Shown piece by piece: positions 33,189 to 41,195 of a DNA stretch of 64,000 nucleotides; the stretch's first letter is position 1, and the number at the start of each line of letters is the position of its first letter. Position numbers and translations under genes: made by a program. The notes below the pieces were generated by a model. That model searched no databases. It was not told the origin of the DNA and saw nothing but the letters and a program-made list of their open reading frames with translations. Source of the stretch: Dankookia rubra (GTDB lineage Bacteria; Pseudomonadota; Alphaproteobacteria; Acetobacterales; Acetobacteraceae); contig NZ_SMSJ01000003.1 in assembly GCF_004355005.1 (NCBI RefSeq), forward strand, positions 186,001 to 250,000, written 5' to 3'.

Positions 33189-33535
33189 GGCGGCCTGACC
33201 CTTCCTCGTACCAGGCGGCCGGGCGGCCGCGGCTGGCATGTCCAAATCCGACCGAAGGCGGGCTGGCCGAACGGCCGGTTCGCTTCCGGATAGACGTCTT
33301 GTGCCCCAAGGGAGGTGCCGGATTGCGACGCGCTTGCGGCCGGATTGTGGCGGCGCACAAGTCAGCGACCTAACCTGGGTGTGGAAGGCGCTGGCAGGGC
33401 GTTCACAGTTTTATAAGCCCATGTCCTGTAGAGCTTTCGACGAGACCCGGCGCACCGGGCCAGGCGCCTCACCGTGGCATTCCCGGATGCGCAGGGGATG
33501 AGAGGGAGACTCGGCCAACGAGCGGAGACCGCGTC
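33189..33535. other. Divergent intergenic region at head of the polysaccharide operon
   Basis: 347 bases without a gene, between the sugar transferase (minus) and the small membrane protein (plus). It should hold the promoter of the polysaccharide operon. It is mostly GC-rich but contains an AT-rich island around 33402-33417 with -10-like sequence on both strands (TATAAG plus, TATAAA minus). I could not find a convincingly spaced -35 for either. Just left of it lies CTTGTGCCCCAAGGGAGG. No riboswitch or tRNA is seen. Confidence 0.5.
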
Positions 33536-33670
33536 ATGCAATTGATGTCGTTCCCGGGACCGGCTGACACGGCCCCGCCCGATGCCGCCGCCCGGGGTAT
33601 CCTGCTGGCGGCGATGCTGTCCTCGGTCCTCTGGGTCGGCCTCACCCTGAGCGTCTGGACCCTGTGTTGA
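33536..33670 (+). CDS. Small single-span membrane protein (44 aa), unknown
   Basis: An open frame of 44 residues. The N-terminal 20 residues are polar (MQLMSFPGPADTAPPDAAAR); then one hydrophobic span (ILLAAMLSSVLWVGLTLSVW) runs nearly to the C-terminal Cys. GGAGA at 33524-33528 sits 7 bases before the ATG, the best ribosome-binding site in this region. Codon use is GC3-rich like real genes. It is divergent from the sugar transferase and convergent with the HTH-PBP regulator, whose stop lies 3 bases away. No homology is recognised; a small regulator or partner of the exopolysaccharide machinery is one idea without direct evidence. Confidence 0.55.
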   Translation: MQLMSFPGPADTAPPDAAARGILLAAMLSSVLWVGLTLSVWTLC

Positions 33671-33673
33671 TGG

Positions 33674-34555
33674 TCAGAGGTTGAAGGCGACGCTCCCCGT
33701 CCCCCGGGTGTCGTAGCCGCCCATCCGAGCGGCGCGGGCCGCGAAGGCCGGGTCGCCGGCGAAGCCGAGAAGCGCCTGCATCGGCGGCTCGAAATAGGTC
33801 CTCCGGTCCATCACCAGGTCGAAGCGTTCCCGCAGCAGCGGAACGAAGCCGAGGCCTCGGGCCGCGGCGGCGGCACGGATGCCGAAGCCGGCCGCGGCGC
33901 GGCCATCCGCCACCGCTGCCGCCACCTCATCCTCGGCCATGGCCGGCGCGGGCAGGAAGCCGACATCGTCGAGCCGCAGCTCGGCTTCCGCCAGCAGGTG
34001 GAGCAGCAACGCATGACTGCCGGCGCGGCTCTGCCGGCCGATCACCGCAAGCCCGGGCCGGGCCAGGTCGGCGACGCTGCCAAGGCCGAGCGGATTGCCC
34101 GGCCGGACGATCAGTCCCTGCTCGCGCCAAGCCCAGACCAGTCCGACCGCACCGCGGCCGGCGAGCGCCGTGCGCACCGCCGGCTCATTGAAGGCGCCGG
34201 TATCGGGGTCGATCAGATGGCTGGCGGCGACTGCGGCCTCGCCGCGGGCCAGGGCCTCCAGCCCGTCCAGGCTGCCGCCGCCGCGCAGCGCCAGGCCACA
34301 GCCGGATTGCCGAACCGCCCAGTCAAGCAGCGGGTCATGGCTGCCGGCCAGGATGGCGGGCGGGGCGATGCCGCAAGCGATGCCGGGCGGGTCGGCCTGG
34401 CCAGCAAGCCAGCGTTCCAGCAGGGCGCGGGGAAAGAGCCACTTGCCGCCGAGCTGCGCTGCCGGCACCCGGCGCTGGCGGGCCAGCTCGTAGAGCGATC
34501 GTTCGGAGAGGCGCAGCCAAGCGGCAGCCTCGCGCAGGGTCAGGACGTCCGGCAT
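33674..34555 (-). CDS. Helix-turn-helix regulator fused to periplasmic-binding-protein-like domain
   Basis: 293 residues. The N-terminal 55 residues are an excisionase/BldC-type helix-turn-helix (LTLREAAAWLRLSERSLYELARQRRVPAAQLGGKWLFPRALLERWL). The rest is a cytoplasmic PBP-like domain of the kind found in TupA/ModA relatives (ILAGSHDPLLDWAVRQSGCGLA, GSLDGLEALARGEAAVAASHLID, GLGSVADLARPGLAVIGRQSRAGSHALLLHLL, AVADGRAAAGFGIRAAA). No signal peptide, so it likely senses an oxyanion or small ligand inside the cell and binds DNA. Divergent from tupA, with 85 bases between, so it most likely regulates tupA. Family members are often linked to molybdate or tungstate genes. Confidence 0.85.
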   Translation of the reverse strand: MPDVLTLREAAAWLRLSERSLYELARQRRVPAAQLGGKWLFPRALLERWLAGQADPPGIACGIAPPAILAGSHDPLLDWAVRQSGCGLALRGGGSLDGLEALARGEAAVAASHLIDPDTGAFNEPAVRTALAGRGAVGLVWAWREQGLIVRPGNPLGLGSVADLARPGLAVIGRQSRAGSHALLLHLLAEAELRLDDVGFLPAPAMAEDEVAAAVADGRAAAGFGIRAAAAARGLGFVPLLRERFDLVMDRRTYFEPPMQALLGFAGDPAFAARAARMGGYDTRGTGSVAFNL

Positions 34556-34640
34556 CGGGCGGCAAATTCCGGCAGGAAACGCCGCGGGGTCAAGCGCCGC
34601 CGGCGTTGTCGCGGCTGGCTGGCGGCCGCATCTGGGCGGC

Positions 34641-35465
34641 ATGACCATGCGCCACGGCCTGCTCGTCCTCCTGCTCCTGCTGCCCGCCCTGCCGGCGGCG
34701 GCGCAGGAACGCTTCATCACCCTAGCCTCGACGACCAGCACCGAGCAGTCGGGCCTCTTCGCGCACCTGCTGCCGGCCTTCACCGCCGCGACCGGGATCG
34801 GCGTGCGCGTGGTGGCGCTCGGGACCGGGCAGGCGCTGGATGTCGGCCGGCGCGGCGACGCGGATGTGCTGCTGGTGCACGACCGGGCGGCCGAGGAGGC
34901 CTTCGTCGCGGAGGGCTGGGGCGGGCCGCGCCACGCGGTGATGTACAACGACTTCGTCGTCATCGGCCCGGCCGCCGACCCGGCCGGCATCGCCGGCTTG
35001 CGGGACAGTGCCGCGGCGCTGCGGCGGATCGCCGCCGCTGGCGTGCCCTTCGTTTCCCGCGGCGACCGCAGCGGCACACATGCGGCGGAGCTGCGGCTCT
35101 GGCATCTCGCCGGGATCGACGCCGCGGCCGGGCGCGGCGCCTGGTACCGGGAGGTGGGGCAGGGGATGGGCCCGGCGCTCAATGCCGCGGCGGCGCAGAG
35201 GGCCTACCTGCTGGCTGATCGCGGTACCTGGCTGGCCTTTCGCAACCGCCAGGACCTCCGGGTCTTGGTCGAGGGCGACCGGCGGCTGTTCAATCAGTAT
35301 GGCGTGATCGCGGTGAGCCCGGCCCGGCACCCGCATGTGAAATCGGCCGAGGCGGAGCGCTTCGTCGCCTGGCTGGTCGGCCCGCCGGGCCAGGCGGCAA
35401 TCGCCGCCTACCGGATCGAGGGGGAATCGCTCTTCTTCCCCAATGCCGGCCGCCCGGGCACCTGA
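34641..35465 (+). CDS. tupA: Tungstate ABC transporter substrate-binding protein (TupA-like), orphan
   Basis: 274-residue periplasmic oxyanion-binding protein. Signal peptide LLVLLLLLPALPAAAQ; the TupA-defining ASTTSTEQSGLFAHLLPAF follows, then VVALGTGQALDVGRRGDADVLLVHD, VMYNDFVVIGP, FVSRGDRSGTHAAELRLW, YREVGQGMGPALN and FNQYGVIAVSPARHPHV. All are characteristic of tungstate-specific TupA rather than ModA. The expected partner genes tupB (permease) and tupC (ATPase) are absent: the next gene is on the other strand. It may use a transporter encoded elsewhere or act as a sensor component. Divergent from the HTH-PBP regulator. Confidence 0.9.
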   Translation: MTMRHGLLVLLLLLPALPAAAQERFITLASTTSTEQSGLFAHLLPAFTAATGIGVRVVALGTGQALDVGRRGDADVLLVHDRAAEEAFVAEGWGGPRHAVMYNDFVVIGPAADPAGIAGLRDSAAALRRIAAAGVPFVSRGDRSGTHAAELRLWHLAGIDAAAGRGAWYREVGQGMGPALNAAAAQRAYLLADRGTWLAFRNRQDLRVLVEGDRRLFNQYGVIAVSPARHPHVKSAEAERFVAWLVGPPGQAAIAAYRIEGESLFFPNAGRPGT

Positions 35466-35598
35466 GGCAAGGCAGCGGCCGGGCCTCCGGACTGCCGGCG
35501 TCACCGATCGCGGTGCATGTCGATCCTGGCGCGGGGAGCCCGGCGCGTTCCGACCTGTCCTGCCGCCCGAGCCGAGCCTCTGGCCCGGTCGCCGCGCG

Positions 35599-35892
35599 TC
35601 AGCCGGCGCTGACCCGGATATGGATCCGCCCGGCGCCCTGCAGGCGCGGCCGGGGGACCAGCGCGGAGATGCGGCCGGGATAGGAGAGCCGACCCTTGGA
35701 CACTAGCTCGGCGAAGGCGTTGCGCTCGGCGGGGGGCAGCCGGCCCAGGCATTGGCCGGCAGCGGAGAAGGCACCGACCGCCTGGCCGCCGCTCAGCATC
35801 CGCAGCTCGACCGCATCGCCGACCCGCGGCGAGGTAACCCCGGGCCCCGGCTCGCCCGTCAGATAAGTAAGAAAATCAAGGCCCTGCGCCAC
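35599..35892 (-). CDS. Small protein of unknown function (weak HIRAN-like resemblance)
   Basis: 97 residues, no signal peptide. The C-terminal two thirds (VELRMLSGGQAVGAFSAAGQCLGRLPPAERNAFAEL... to GAGRIHIRVSAG) has the look of a small beta-barrel: a -GxxLGxLPxxxxxxxAEL- core and a final strand, faintly like HIRAN domains, which bind DNA ends. This is a visual impression only. The start is GTG with AGGA 8 bases upstream. Upstream lies an unusually AT-rich region (35893-36060), which probably holds its promoter. It converges on tupA. Confidence 0.6.
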   Translation of the reverse strand: MAQGLDFLTYLTGEPGPGVTSPRVGDAVELRMLSGGQAVGAFSAAGQCLGRLPPAERNAFAELVSKGRLSYPGRISALVPRPRLQGAGRIHIRVSAG

Positions 35893-36040
35893 GTGCTTAT
35901 TCCTGTGCGGTCACCCGGTCCGACGCTTCGAACCTGTCCGGTGGAGTATTGCCGCACCATATGACAAACACATGGCGAATATAGGTCTGTTTTCGCATCT
36001 TTTCGGCGGTTTTCTGACGTTTACGCGAGCTTCGCCTCAA

Positions 36041-36061
36041 GCATGCGTAACAAGCGCATGC
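36041..36061. promoter_or_regulatory. Perfect palindromic element (possible operator)
   Basis: GCATGCG (36041-36047) and CGCATGC (36055-36061) form a perfect 7-bp inverted repeat with a 7-base spacer, in the AT-richer gap between the LhgO-like gene and the GTG of the small 97-residue gene. No U-tract follows on either strand, so an operator is more likely than a terminator. Confidence 0.4.
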
Positions 36062-36153
36062 GGGCTCCACCTTCCTACCCCGCGGCCGCCGGAGGCCATC
36101 CGGCGCCTCGCTGCCAGGGGCCGCAGGCCAGGCCTTCCTTCCTGCCCCGGCTT

Positions 36154-37260
36154 TCATCCAGCCACGACGACATCCCGCACCATATCGCCCAGGGCGAGCG
36201 AGGCGGTGAGCCCGGGGCTTTCGATCCCGAACAGGTGCACCAGCCCCGGCACCCCGTGCGCGGCGGACCCCATGATGGTGAAATCCTGCCCCGGCGCGCC
36301 GGGCGGGACGATCTTCGGGCGGATCCCGCTGTAGCCGGGCGCCAGGACGCCATCCTTCAGCGCCGGCCAGTAGCGGCGGATGGCGGCGTAGAAGCTGTCG
36401 CCGCGGCGCGGGTCGACCTCGTAGTCGATCTCCTGCACCCATTCGACATCGGGCCCGAAGCGCGCCTGGCCGCCGAGGTCGATGGTCAGGTGGGTGCCGA
36501 GCCCGCCCGGCACCGGCACCGGGTAGATGAGGCGGGAGAAGGGGTTGCGCCCGGTCAGGGTGAAGTAGTTGCCCTTGGCGTAATAGGCGGTGGGCACCAG
36601 CTGGCTCGGCATGCCTTGCAGGCTGCGCGCCAGCTTCGGCGCGTGCAGCCCGGCGGCGTTCACCAGGCTGCGGCAGCGCAGCGCCATCGGCTCATCGCCG
36701 CCGACCTGGATGACGACGCCGTCTTCCGTCACCCGCCCGCCCAGCACGGGGGCGTGGAAGACGAAGACCGCACCGGCATTCCCGGCATCCCCCTGCAGGG
36801 ACAGCATGTAGGCGTGGCTGTCGATGATGCCTGTCGAGGGCGAGAGCAGCGCCGCGGTGCAATGCAGCTCCGGCTCGAGCCCCAAGGCCTCGTCGCGCGT
36901 CAGCCGGGTCAGGTCGGGCACGCCATTGGCGGCGGCGCGGGCCTGGATGGAGCCGAGCTTGTCGGCCTCGGCCTCGTCGGTGGCGACGATCAGCTTGCCG
37001 CAATTGGCGTGCGGGATGCCGCGCTCCCGGCAATAGTCGTAGAGCCGGTGCTTGCCCTCGACGCAGGCTCGCGCCATCAAGCTGCCGGCGGGGTAGTAGA
37101 TGCCGGCATGGATGACCTCCGAGTTGCGCGAGGAGGTCTCGGTGCCGATCCCCTCGGCGGCGTCGAGCACCAGCACCTCGCGCCCCGCAAGCGCCAGGGC
37201 GCGGGCCACCGCGAGACCGACAACCCCGGCGCCGACCACGACACAATCGAATTTGTCCAT
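36154..37260 (-). CDS. FAD-dependent oxidoreductase, L-2-hydroxyglutarate dehydrogenase (LhgO)-like
   Basis: 368-residue DAO-type flavoprotein. [47 protein letters not shown] is the FAD Rossmann motif and the LhgO/L2HGDH start, followed by [38 protein letters not shown] and [18 protein letters not shown] are C-terminal FAD/substrate elements. LhgO oxidises L-2-hydroxyglutarate to 2-oxoglutarate and feeds electrons to quinone. GAGGAAA 3-9 bases before the ATG sets the start. It lies in tandem with the crotonase gene (about 120 bases downstream of it), so a shared dicarboxylate or short-acid pathway is possible. Confidence 0.88.
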   Translation of the reverse strand: MDKFDCVVVGAGVVGLAVARALALAGREVLVLDAAEGIGTETSSRNSEVIHAGIYYPAGSLMARACVEGKHRLYDYCRERGIPHANCGKLIVATDEAEADKLGSIQARAAANGVPDLTRLTRDEALGLEPELHCTAALLSPSTGIIDSHAYMLSLQGDAGNAGAVFVFHAPVLGGRVTEDGVVIQVGGDEPMALRCRSLVNAAGLHAPKLARSLQGMPSQLVPTAYYAKGNYFTLTGRNPFSRLIYPVPVPGGLGTHLTIDLGGQARFGPDVEWVQEIDYEVDPRRGDSFYAAIRRYWPALKDGVLAPGYSGIRPKIVPPGAPGQDFTIMGSAAHGVPGLVHLFGIESPGLTASLALGDMVRDVVVAG

Positions 37261-37377
37261 CGTTTCCTCGCCTGACTGGCGGATATCTGGTGCGCCCTTC
37301 GGCGACGTCACCGGCGCCACGTCATCGCCGGGCCGGGCCCACACACGCCGCGGGGGCGAGTGGCACCGACGCTCCGC

Positions 37378-38184
37378 TCAGCGCCCCGTGAAGACCGGCT
37401 TCCGCTTCTCCCGGAAGGCGGCCAGCCCCTCGCGGATATCCGCGCTGTCCTTCGCCACCTTCATCCGCGCTTCCAGCGCCGGGACGTCGAGCGCCTGGTG
37501 GCCGATCTCGTTGATCGCCCGCTTGGCGCCCTGCACCGCCAGGGGCGCCAGCTCGCCGAGCCGGCCGGCGATGGCGTCGATCCGCGCGTCGAGCTCGCCC
37601 GGGGCGACCAGGTCGGTCAGGTAGCCGATCCGCAGCAGCTCCTCGGCGCTCTGCTCCTCCGCCAGCATGAACAGCCGCTTGGCATTGTTGAAGCCGAGGC
37701 GGGAGACGTAGCGCCGCAGCCCGCTTTCGTAATAATGCACGCCGATCCGCGCCGCCGGCATGAACATCACGGTCGCCGGGGTGACGCCGACGCGGAAGTC
37801 GCAGGCCAGCGCCAGGTCGGTGCTGCCGCCATAGACCCCGCCATGCAGCCGGGCGATGGTCGGGATCATCAGCATCTCAAGCTGGTTGATCATGTCCTCG
37901 AAGGTGGCGCCCGGGGTGTCCTTGATGCCGCCGGCGGCGGCCTGCTGCGCCATGCCGTGCAGGTGCGCCCCGGCCGAGAAGGCCTTGCCGGTGGACGAGA
38001 CGACGAGCACGCGGATATCCGGGTTCGACTCGACCTCGGCCAGCAGGGCGAGGATGCGGACGATGTCCTCGGGCTGGACGCGGTTCATCACCTCAGGGCG
38101 GTTCAGGTGCAGCGTGGCGCGGCTGCCGGAGATGGCGAGCGTCGGCAGGCTGCCCTCGTCCCGGGTCTTCACGGCAGCGCTCAT
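37378..38184 (-). CDS. Enoyl-CoA hydratase/isomerase family protein with altered active site
   Basis: 268-residue crotonase-fold protein acting on CoA thioesters. The CoA-binding and oxyanion-hole regions are present (VVSSTGKAFSAGAHLHGMA and ARLHGGVYGGSTDLALACDFRV). In classic hydratases two catalytic Glu residues sit in GGGxE and in the following FxxPE. Here the first aligns to Asp (GGSTD) and the second to Ala (FMPAARIGVHYYESGLRRY), so ordinary hydratase chemistry is doubtful; another crotonase reaction is likelier. AGGAGGAG lies upstream of the ATG. Head-to-head with the HMG-CoA lyase-like gene. Confidence 0.88.
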   Translation of the reverse strand: MSAAVKTRDEGSLPTLAISGSRATLHLNRPEVMNRVQPEDIVRILALLAEVESNPDIRVLVVSSTGKAFSAGAHLHGMAQQAAAGGIKDTPGATFEDMINQLEMLMIPTIARLHGGVYGGSTDLALACDFRVGVTPATVMFMPAARIGVHYYESGLRRYVSRLGFNNAKRLFMLAEEQSAEELLRIGYLTDLVAPGELDARIDAIAGRLGELAPLAVQGAKRAINEIGHQALDVPALEARMKVAKDSADIREGLAAFREKRKPVFTGR

Positions 38185-38334
38185 CGCTTGGTCTCCTCCT
38201 GGCTTCCCCGCCTTGTGCCGGGCGGGCGCGCGGCGGGCAAGGTGGAGCGTCGGCGAATACGCGGGACGACCCCCTGGCGCCCTTTCCGGCGCCGCGCCAC
38301 TCTCGCGGCCAAATCCCGCCAGCGGAGGGCGCCC

Positions 38335-39294
38335 GTGTCCGATCTCCCGAGCCATGTCGACATCCATGAGGAAGGCCCGCGCGAGGGCTTCCAGATCGAG
38401 CCCGGGCCGATCCCGACCGCCGACAAGGTCGCGCTGATCGAGGCGCTGGCGGCGACCGGGCTGCGCCACATCCAGGTCTGCTCCTTCGTGAATACCAGGC
38501 TCGTCCCCGGCTGGGCGGATGCCGAGGCGGTGGCGGGCGGCTTCGCGCCGCGGCCGGGTGTCCACTACACCGCGCTCTGGTTCAACGAGAACGGGTTGCG
38601 GCGGGCATTGGCGTTCAAGGACCGGCTGACGACGACCGGGTCGATCTCGCTGGCGGCCTCCGACGCCTTCTCCCGCAAGAACCTCAACCGCGGCCATGCC
38701 GAGAACCTGGAGGCGATGCGGAAGCAGACCGCGGCGCACCTCGCCGCCGGCGTGCCGGTGACGCGGCTCGGCGTCATGGCCGCCTTCGGCTGCAACTACC
38801 AGGGCGATATCACCCCGGCCCAGGTGGTGCAGACGGTTGCGGACGGGCTGGCCGTCGCCGCCGAGGCCGGCGTCGCCATCACCGACATCTCGCTGGCCGA
38901 CACCATGGGCTGGGCGACGCCGATCCGGATCGAGCGCGGCGTCGCCGCGGTGCGCGAGCGCTGGCCGGGGATGCGCATCGGCCTGCACCTGCACGACACG
39001 CGCGGCCTGGCGGTCGCCAACGCGCATGCCGGGCTGCGGCTCGGCGTTACCAGGTTCGACAGCACGGTCGGTGGCCTGGGCGGCTGTCCCTTCGCCGGGC
39101 AGAAAGGCGCGGCGGGCAATATCTGCACCGAGGAGCTGGCCCTGCTCTGCGAGGAGATGGGCATCGCCACCGGCATCGACCTCGACGCGCTGATCGAGGT
39201 GGGCCGGCTGGCCGAGCGCATCGTCGGCCACCAGTTGCCCTCCGAGTTGCTCCGCGCCGGCAGCCTCGACGCCTTCCGCCGGAAGGCGGCATGA
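38335..39294 (+). CDS. HMG-CoA lyase-like (HMGL) aldolase-type enzyme
   Basis: 319-residue TIM-barrel enzyme of the HMG-CoA lyase family that cleaves a 3-hydroxy-3-methylacyl-CoA into acetyl-CoA plus a keto acid. The catalytic loop GLGGCPFAGQKGAAGN has the active-site Cys (about residue 251), and metal-binding HLHDTRGLAVANAHAG is intact. The first metal ligand in the usual GPRDG motif is Glu here (EEGPREGFQ, residue 17), a known subfamily variant. Start is GTG at 38335 with GGAGG 6 bases upstream. Its stop overlaps the ATG of the CoA-transferase (ATGA), so the two act together: CoA activation, then cleavage of HMG- or citramalate-like acids (inference). Confidence 0.9.
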   Translation: MSDLPSHVDIHEEGPREGFQIEPGPIPTADKVALIEALAATGLRHIQVCSFVNTRLVPGWADAEAVAGGFAPRPGVHYTALWFNENGLRRALAFKDRLTTTGSISLAASDAFSRKNLNRGHAENLEAMRKQTAAHLAAGVPVTRLGVMAAFGCNYQGDITPAQVVQTVADGLAVAAEAGVAITDISLADTMGWATPIRIERGVAAVRERWPGMRIGLHLHDTRGLAVANAHAGLRLGVTRFDSTVGGLGGCPFAGQKGAAGNICTEELALLCEEMGIATGIDLDALIEVGRLAERIVGHQLPSELLRAGSLDAFRRKAA

Positions 39295-40517
39295 GCGCCG
39301 AAGCCGGGCCGCAGCCGTTGCGGGGCCTCAGGGTCCTCGAGTTCAGCCACACCATCATGGGACCCTGCGCCGGGCTGCTGCTGGCCGACCTCGGCGCCGA
39401 TGTCGTGAAGGTCGAGCCCGCCCCGGCCGGCGACCACACCCGGCGGCTGCCCGGCTTCGCCTCCGGCTTCTTCGCCACCTTCAACCGCAACAAGCGCAGC
39501 CTCGCGCTCGACCTGAAATCGGCCGAGGGGCAGGCCGCCGCGCACCGGCTGGTGGCGCAGGCCGACATTGTGCTGGAGAATTACGGCCCGGGCACCATGG
39601 AGCGCCTCGGCTGCGGCTGGGAACAGCTTCGGGCGGTGAACCCGCGCCTGGTCTACCTGGCGCTGAAGGGCTTCCTCGCCGGCCCCTATGAGCACCGCCC
39701 GGCGCTCGACGAGGTCGTGCAATTCCAGTCCGGCCTCGCCTACATGACCGGCCCGCCCGGCCGGCCGCTCCGCGCCGGCGCCTCGGTCATCGACATCCTC
39801 GGCGCGGTCTTCGGCGTGACCGCTACGCTGGCGGCGCTGCGGGAGCGCGACGCGACCGGGCAGGGGCAGCGGGTCTGCTCATCCCTGTTCGAGAGCGCGG
39901 TCTTCCTGATGGGCAGCCACATGGCCGGCGCCGCCGCGACCGGCGAGGCGCCGCCGCCGATGCCGGCGCGGCGCGGCGCCTGGGGGATCTACGACGTCTT
40001 CGAGGCGACCGACGGCGAGCTCTTCATCGGCGTCACCAGCGACCAGCAATGGGCCCGCTTCACCCGCGCCTTCGGCCTGGATGACCTGGCGGCGGATGCG
40101 CGGCTGGCGACCAATGCGCAGCGGGCAAAGGAGAGGTCCTGGCTGCTGCCGGCGCTGCAGGCGGTGGTCGGCCGGCTGCCGCAGGCGGAGGTCGAGGCGC
40201 TCTGCGAGGGGGCCGGGATTTCCTGGGCTCCGGTCGGCAAGCCGGCCGACCTGTTCGAGGACCCGCATTTGCTGGCCGGCGGCGGCTTGCTGCAGACCGC
40301 CATCTCGGCGCTCGGCGGCGGCGCGCAGGTCGGGCTGCCGGCGCTGCCGCTCGAGTTCGGCGAGGGGCGCGGCCGCGTCACCCTGCGCCGGCAGCCGCCG
40401 CGGATGGGCGAGCACAATGCCGAGGTGCTGGCCGAGGCCGGCTATGCCGCCGCCGAGATCACCGCGCTCTCGGCCGCCGGCGTGGTGATGGCGACGGAGC
40501 CGCCGCCCGAGGCCTGA
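39291..40517 (+). CDS. CaiB/BaiF (class III) CoA-transferase
   Basis: 408-residue family III CoA-transferase moving CoA between carboxylic acids. LRVLEFSHTIMGPCAGLLLADLGADVVKVEPAPAGDHTR is the N-terminal signature, NRNKRSLALDLKSAEGQ the CoA-binding region, and ASVIDILGAVFGVTATLAAL contains the catalytic Asp. FQSGLAYMTGPPGRP precedes it as in succinyl-CoA-dependent enzymes. Coupled by overlap to the HMGL gene, it probably activates the substrate that HMGL cleaves, with succinyl-CoA or acetyl-CoA as donor (inference). Confidence 0.92.
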   Translation: MSAEAGPQPLRGLRVLEFSHTIMGPCAGLLLADLGADVVKVEPAPAGDHTRRLPGFASGFFATFNRNKRSLALDLKSAEGQAAAHRLVAQADIVLENYGPGTMERLGCGWEQLRAVNPRLVYLALKGFLAGPYEHRPALDEVVQFQSGLAYMTGPPGRPLRAGASVIDILGAVFGVTATLAALRERDATGQGQRVCSSLFESAVFLMGSHMAGAAATGEAPPPMPARRGAWGIYDVFEATDGELFIGVTSDQQWARFTRAFGLDDLAADARLATNAQRAKERSWLLPALQAVVGRLPQAEVEALCEGAGISWAPVGKPADLFEDPHLLAGGGLLQTAISALGGGAQVGLPALPLEFGEGRGRVTLRRQPPRMGEHNAEVLAEAGYAAAEITALSAAGVVMATEPPPEA

Positions 40518-40532
40518 CCGACGCGCCCCCCC

Positions 40533-41054
40533 TCAGGCGATTTGCGCGAGGTCCGGCGCCGCCGCGGCGGCCTGCTCCGCCCCGGTGCCGAGCGACCGGA
40601 GCAGCCGCAGCAGGGCCGGCTCCGAATCGCCGGGGCAGAGGGTCATGGCGATCCTGCCCGGCCCGGCTTCGACGACCTGCGCGGCCAGCATCGCGCCGAG
40701 GTCGCGGCCGCGATAGACAGGCTCCTCGGTCGCCACGATCTCCAGCCCCGGCAGCCCGCAGGCGGCGGCGATCACCGCGTTCCCGGCGAAGGCGCCCTGG
40801 ACGACCACGCGGCCGAAGTCGAGCCCTGCGCAGAGCGCGGCGATCCCGGCCGCGTCGACCGCGGGGCGGTCGCCGGGCGGTGCGGCTGCGGCGAGCCGGC
40901 CGAGATGTGCCAGCAGCGCGGCGCGGTCGGGCTCGCCCAGGCGGCGCACCCGCAGCCAGGGAACCCGCGGCGTCGGGAGGAGGACGTAGAGGCGCGGCGG
41001 CGGACCGCGGCGGCGGCGCGGGGCGTTGGCGTCGTCGAAGCGATGATCAGCCAT
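40533..41054 (-). CDS. Protein of unknown function
   Basis: 173 residues, unrecognised. The N-terminus is hydrophilic and Arg-rich (MADHRFDDANAPRRRRGPPPRLYVLLPTPRVPWLRVRRL), followed by an alpha/beta domain with alternating small hydrophobic strands (IAALCAGLDFGRVVVQGAFAGNAVIAAACGLPGLEIVATEE) that might be a Rossmann-like fold. No signal peptide. AAGGGAGA 6 bases upstream sets the ATG. It has its own AT-rich promoter region with an inverted repeat, and converges on the CoA-transferase. The isolated position and a regulated-looking promoter suggest an independent transcription unit. Confidence 0.65.
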   Translation of the reverse strand: MADHRFDDANAPRRRRGPPPRLYVLLPTPRVPWLRVRRLGEPDRAALLAHLGRLAAAAPPGDRPAVDAAGIAALCAGLDFGRVVVQGAFAGNAVIAAACGLPGLEIVATEEPVYRGRDLGAMLAAQVVEAGPGRIAMTLCPGDSEPALLRLLRSLGTGAEQAAAAAPDLAQIA

Positions 41055-41118
41055 GCGCGTCTCCCTTCGGCTATGGGGCGGGGCGGCGCTGCAGACCGGC
41101 GCCGCCCCTGCAGCATCA

Positions 41119-41146
41119 AACATACCAATGTTCACAATTTAGTGAA
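41119..41146 (-). promoter_or_regulatory. Putative sigma-70 promoter with overlapping operator-like inverted repeat
   Basis: On the minus strand TTCACT (41146-41141) and TATGTT (41124-41119) are 16 bases apart, in one of the most AT-rich stretches of the window, 65 bases upstream of the 173-residue gene. TTCAC (41131-41135) and GTGAA (41142-41146) form a 5-bp inverted repeat with an AATTTA centre that overlaps the -35 region and could be a repressor or activator site. Confidence 0.45.
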
Positions 41147-41195
41147 TGTGCTCTTGCGCACAGTTTGTTTAACGCTTCCTGACGGGCCGGAAAAT

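Noticed and set aside
33402-33417. TATAAG/TATAAA as a promoter in the divergent polysaccharide gap
   Set aside because: No -35 of acceptable sequence at 16-18 bases on either strand, so kept only as an AT-rich note.
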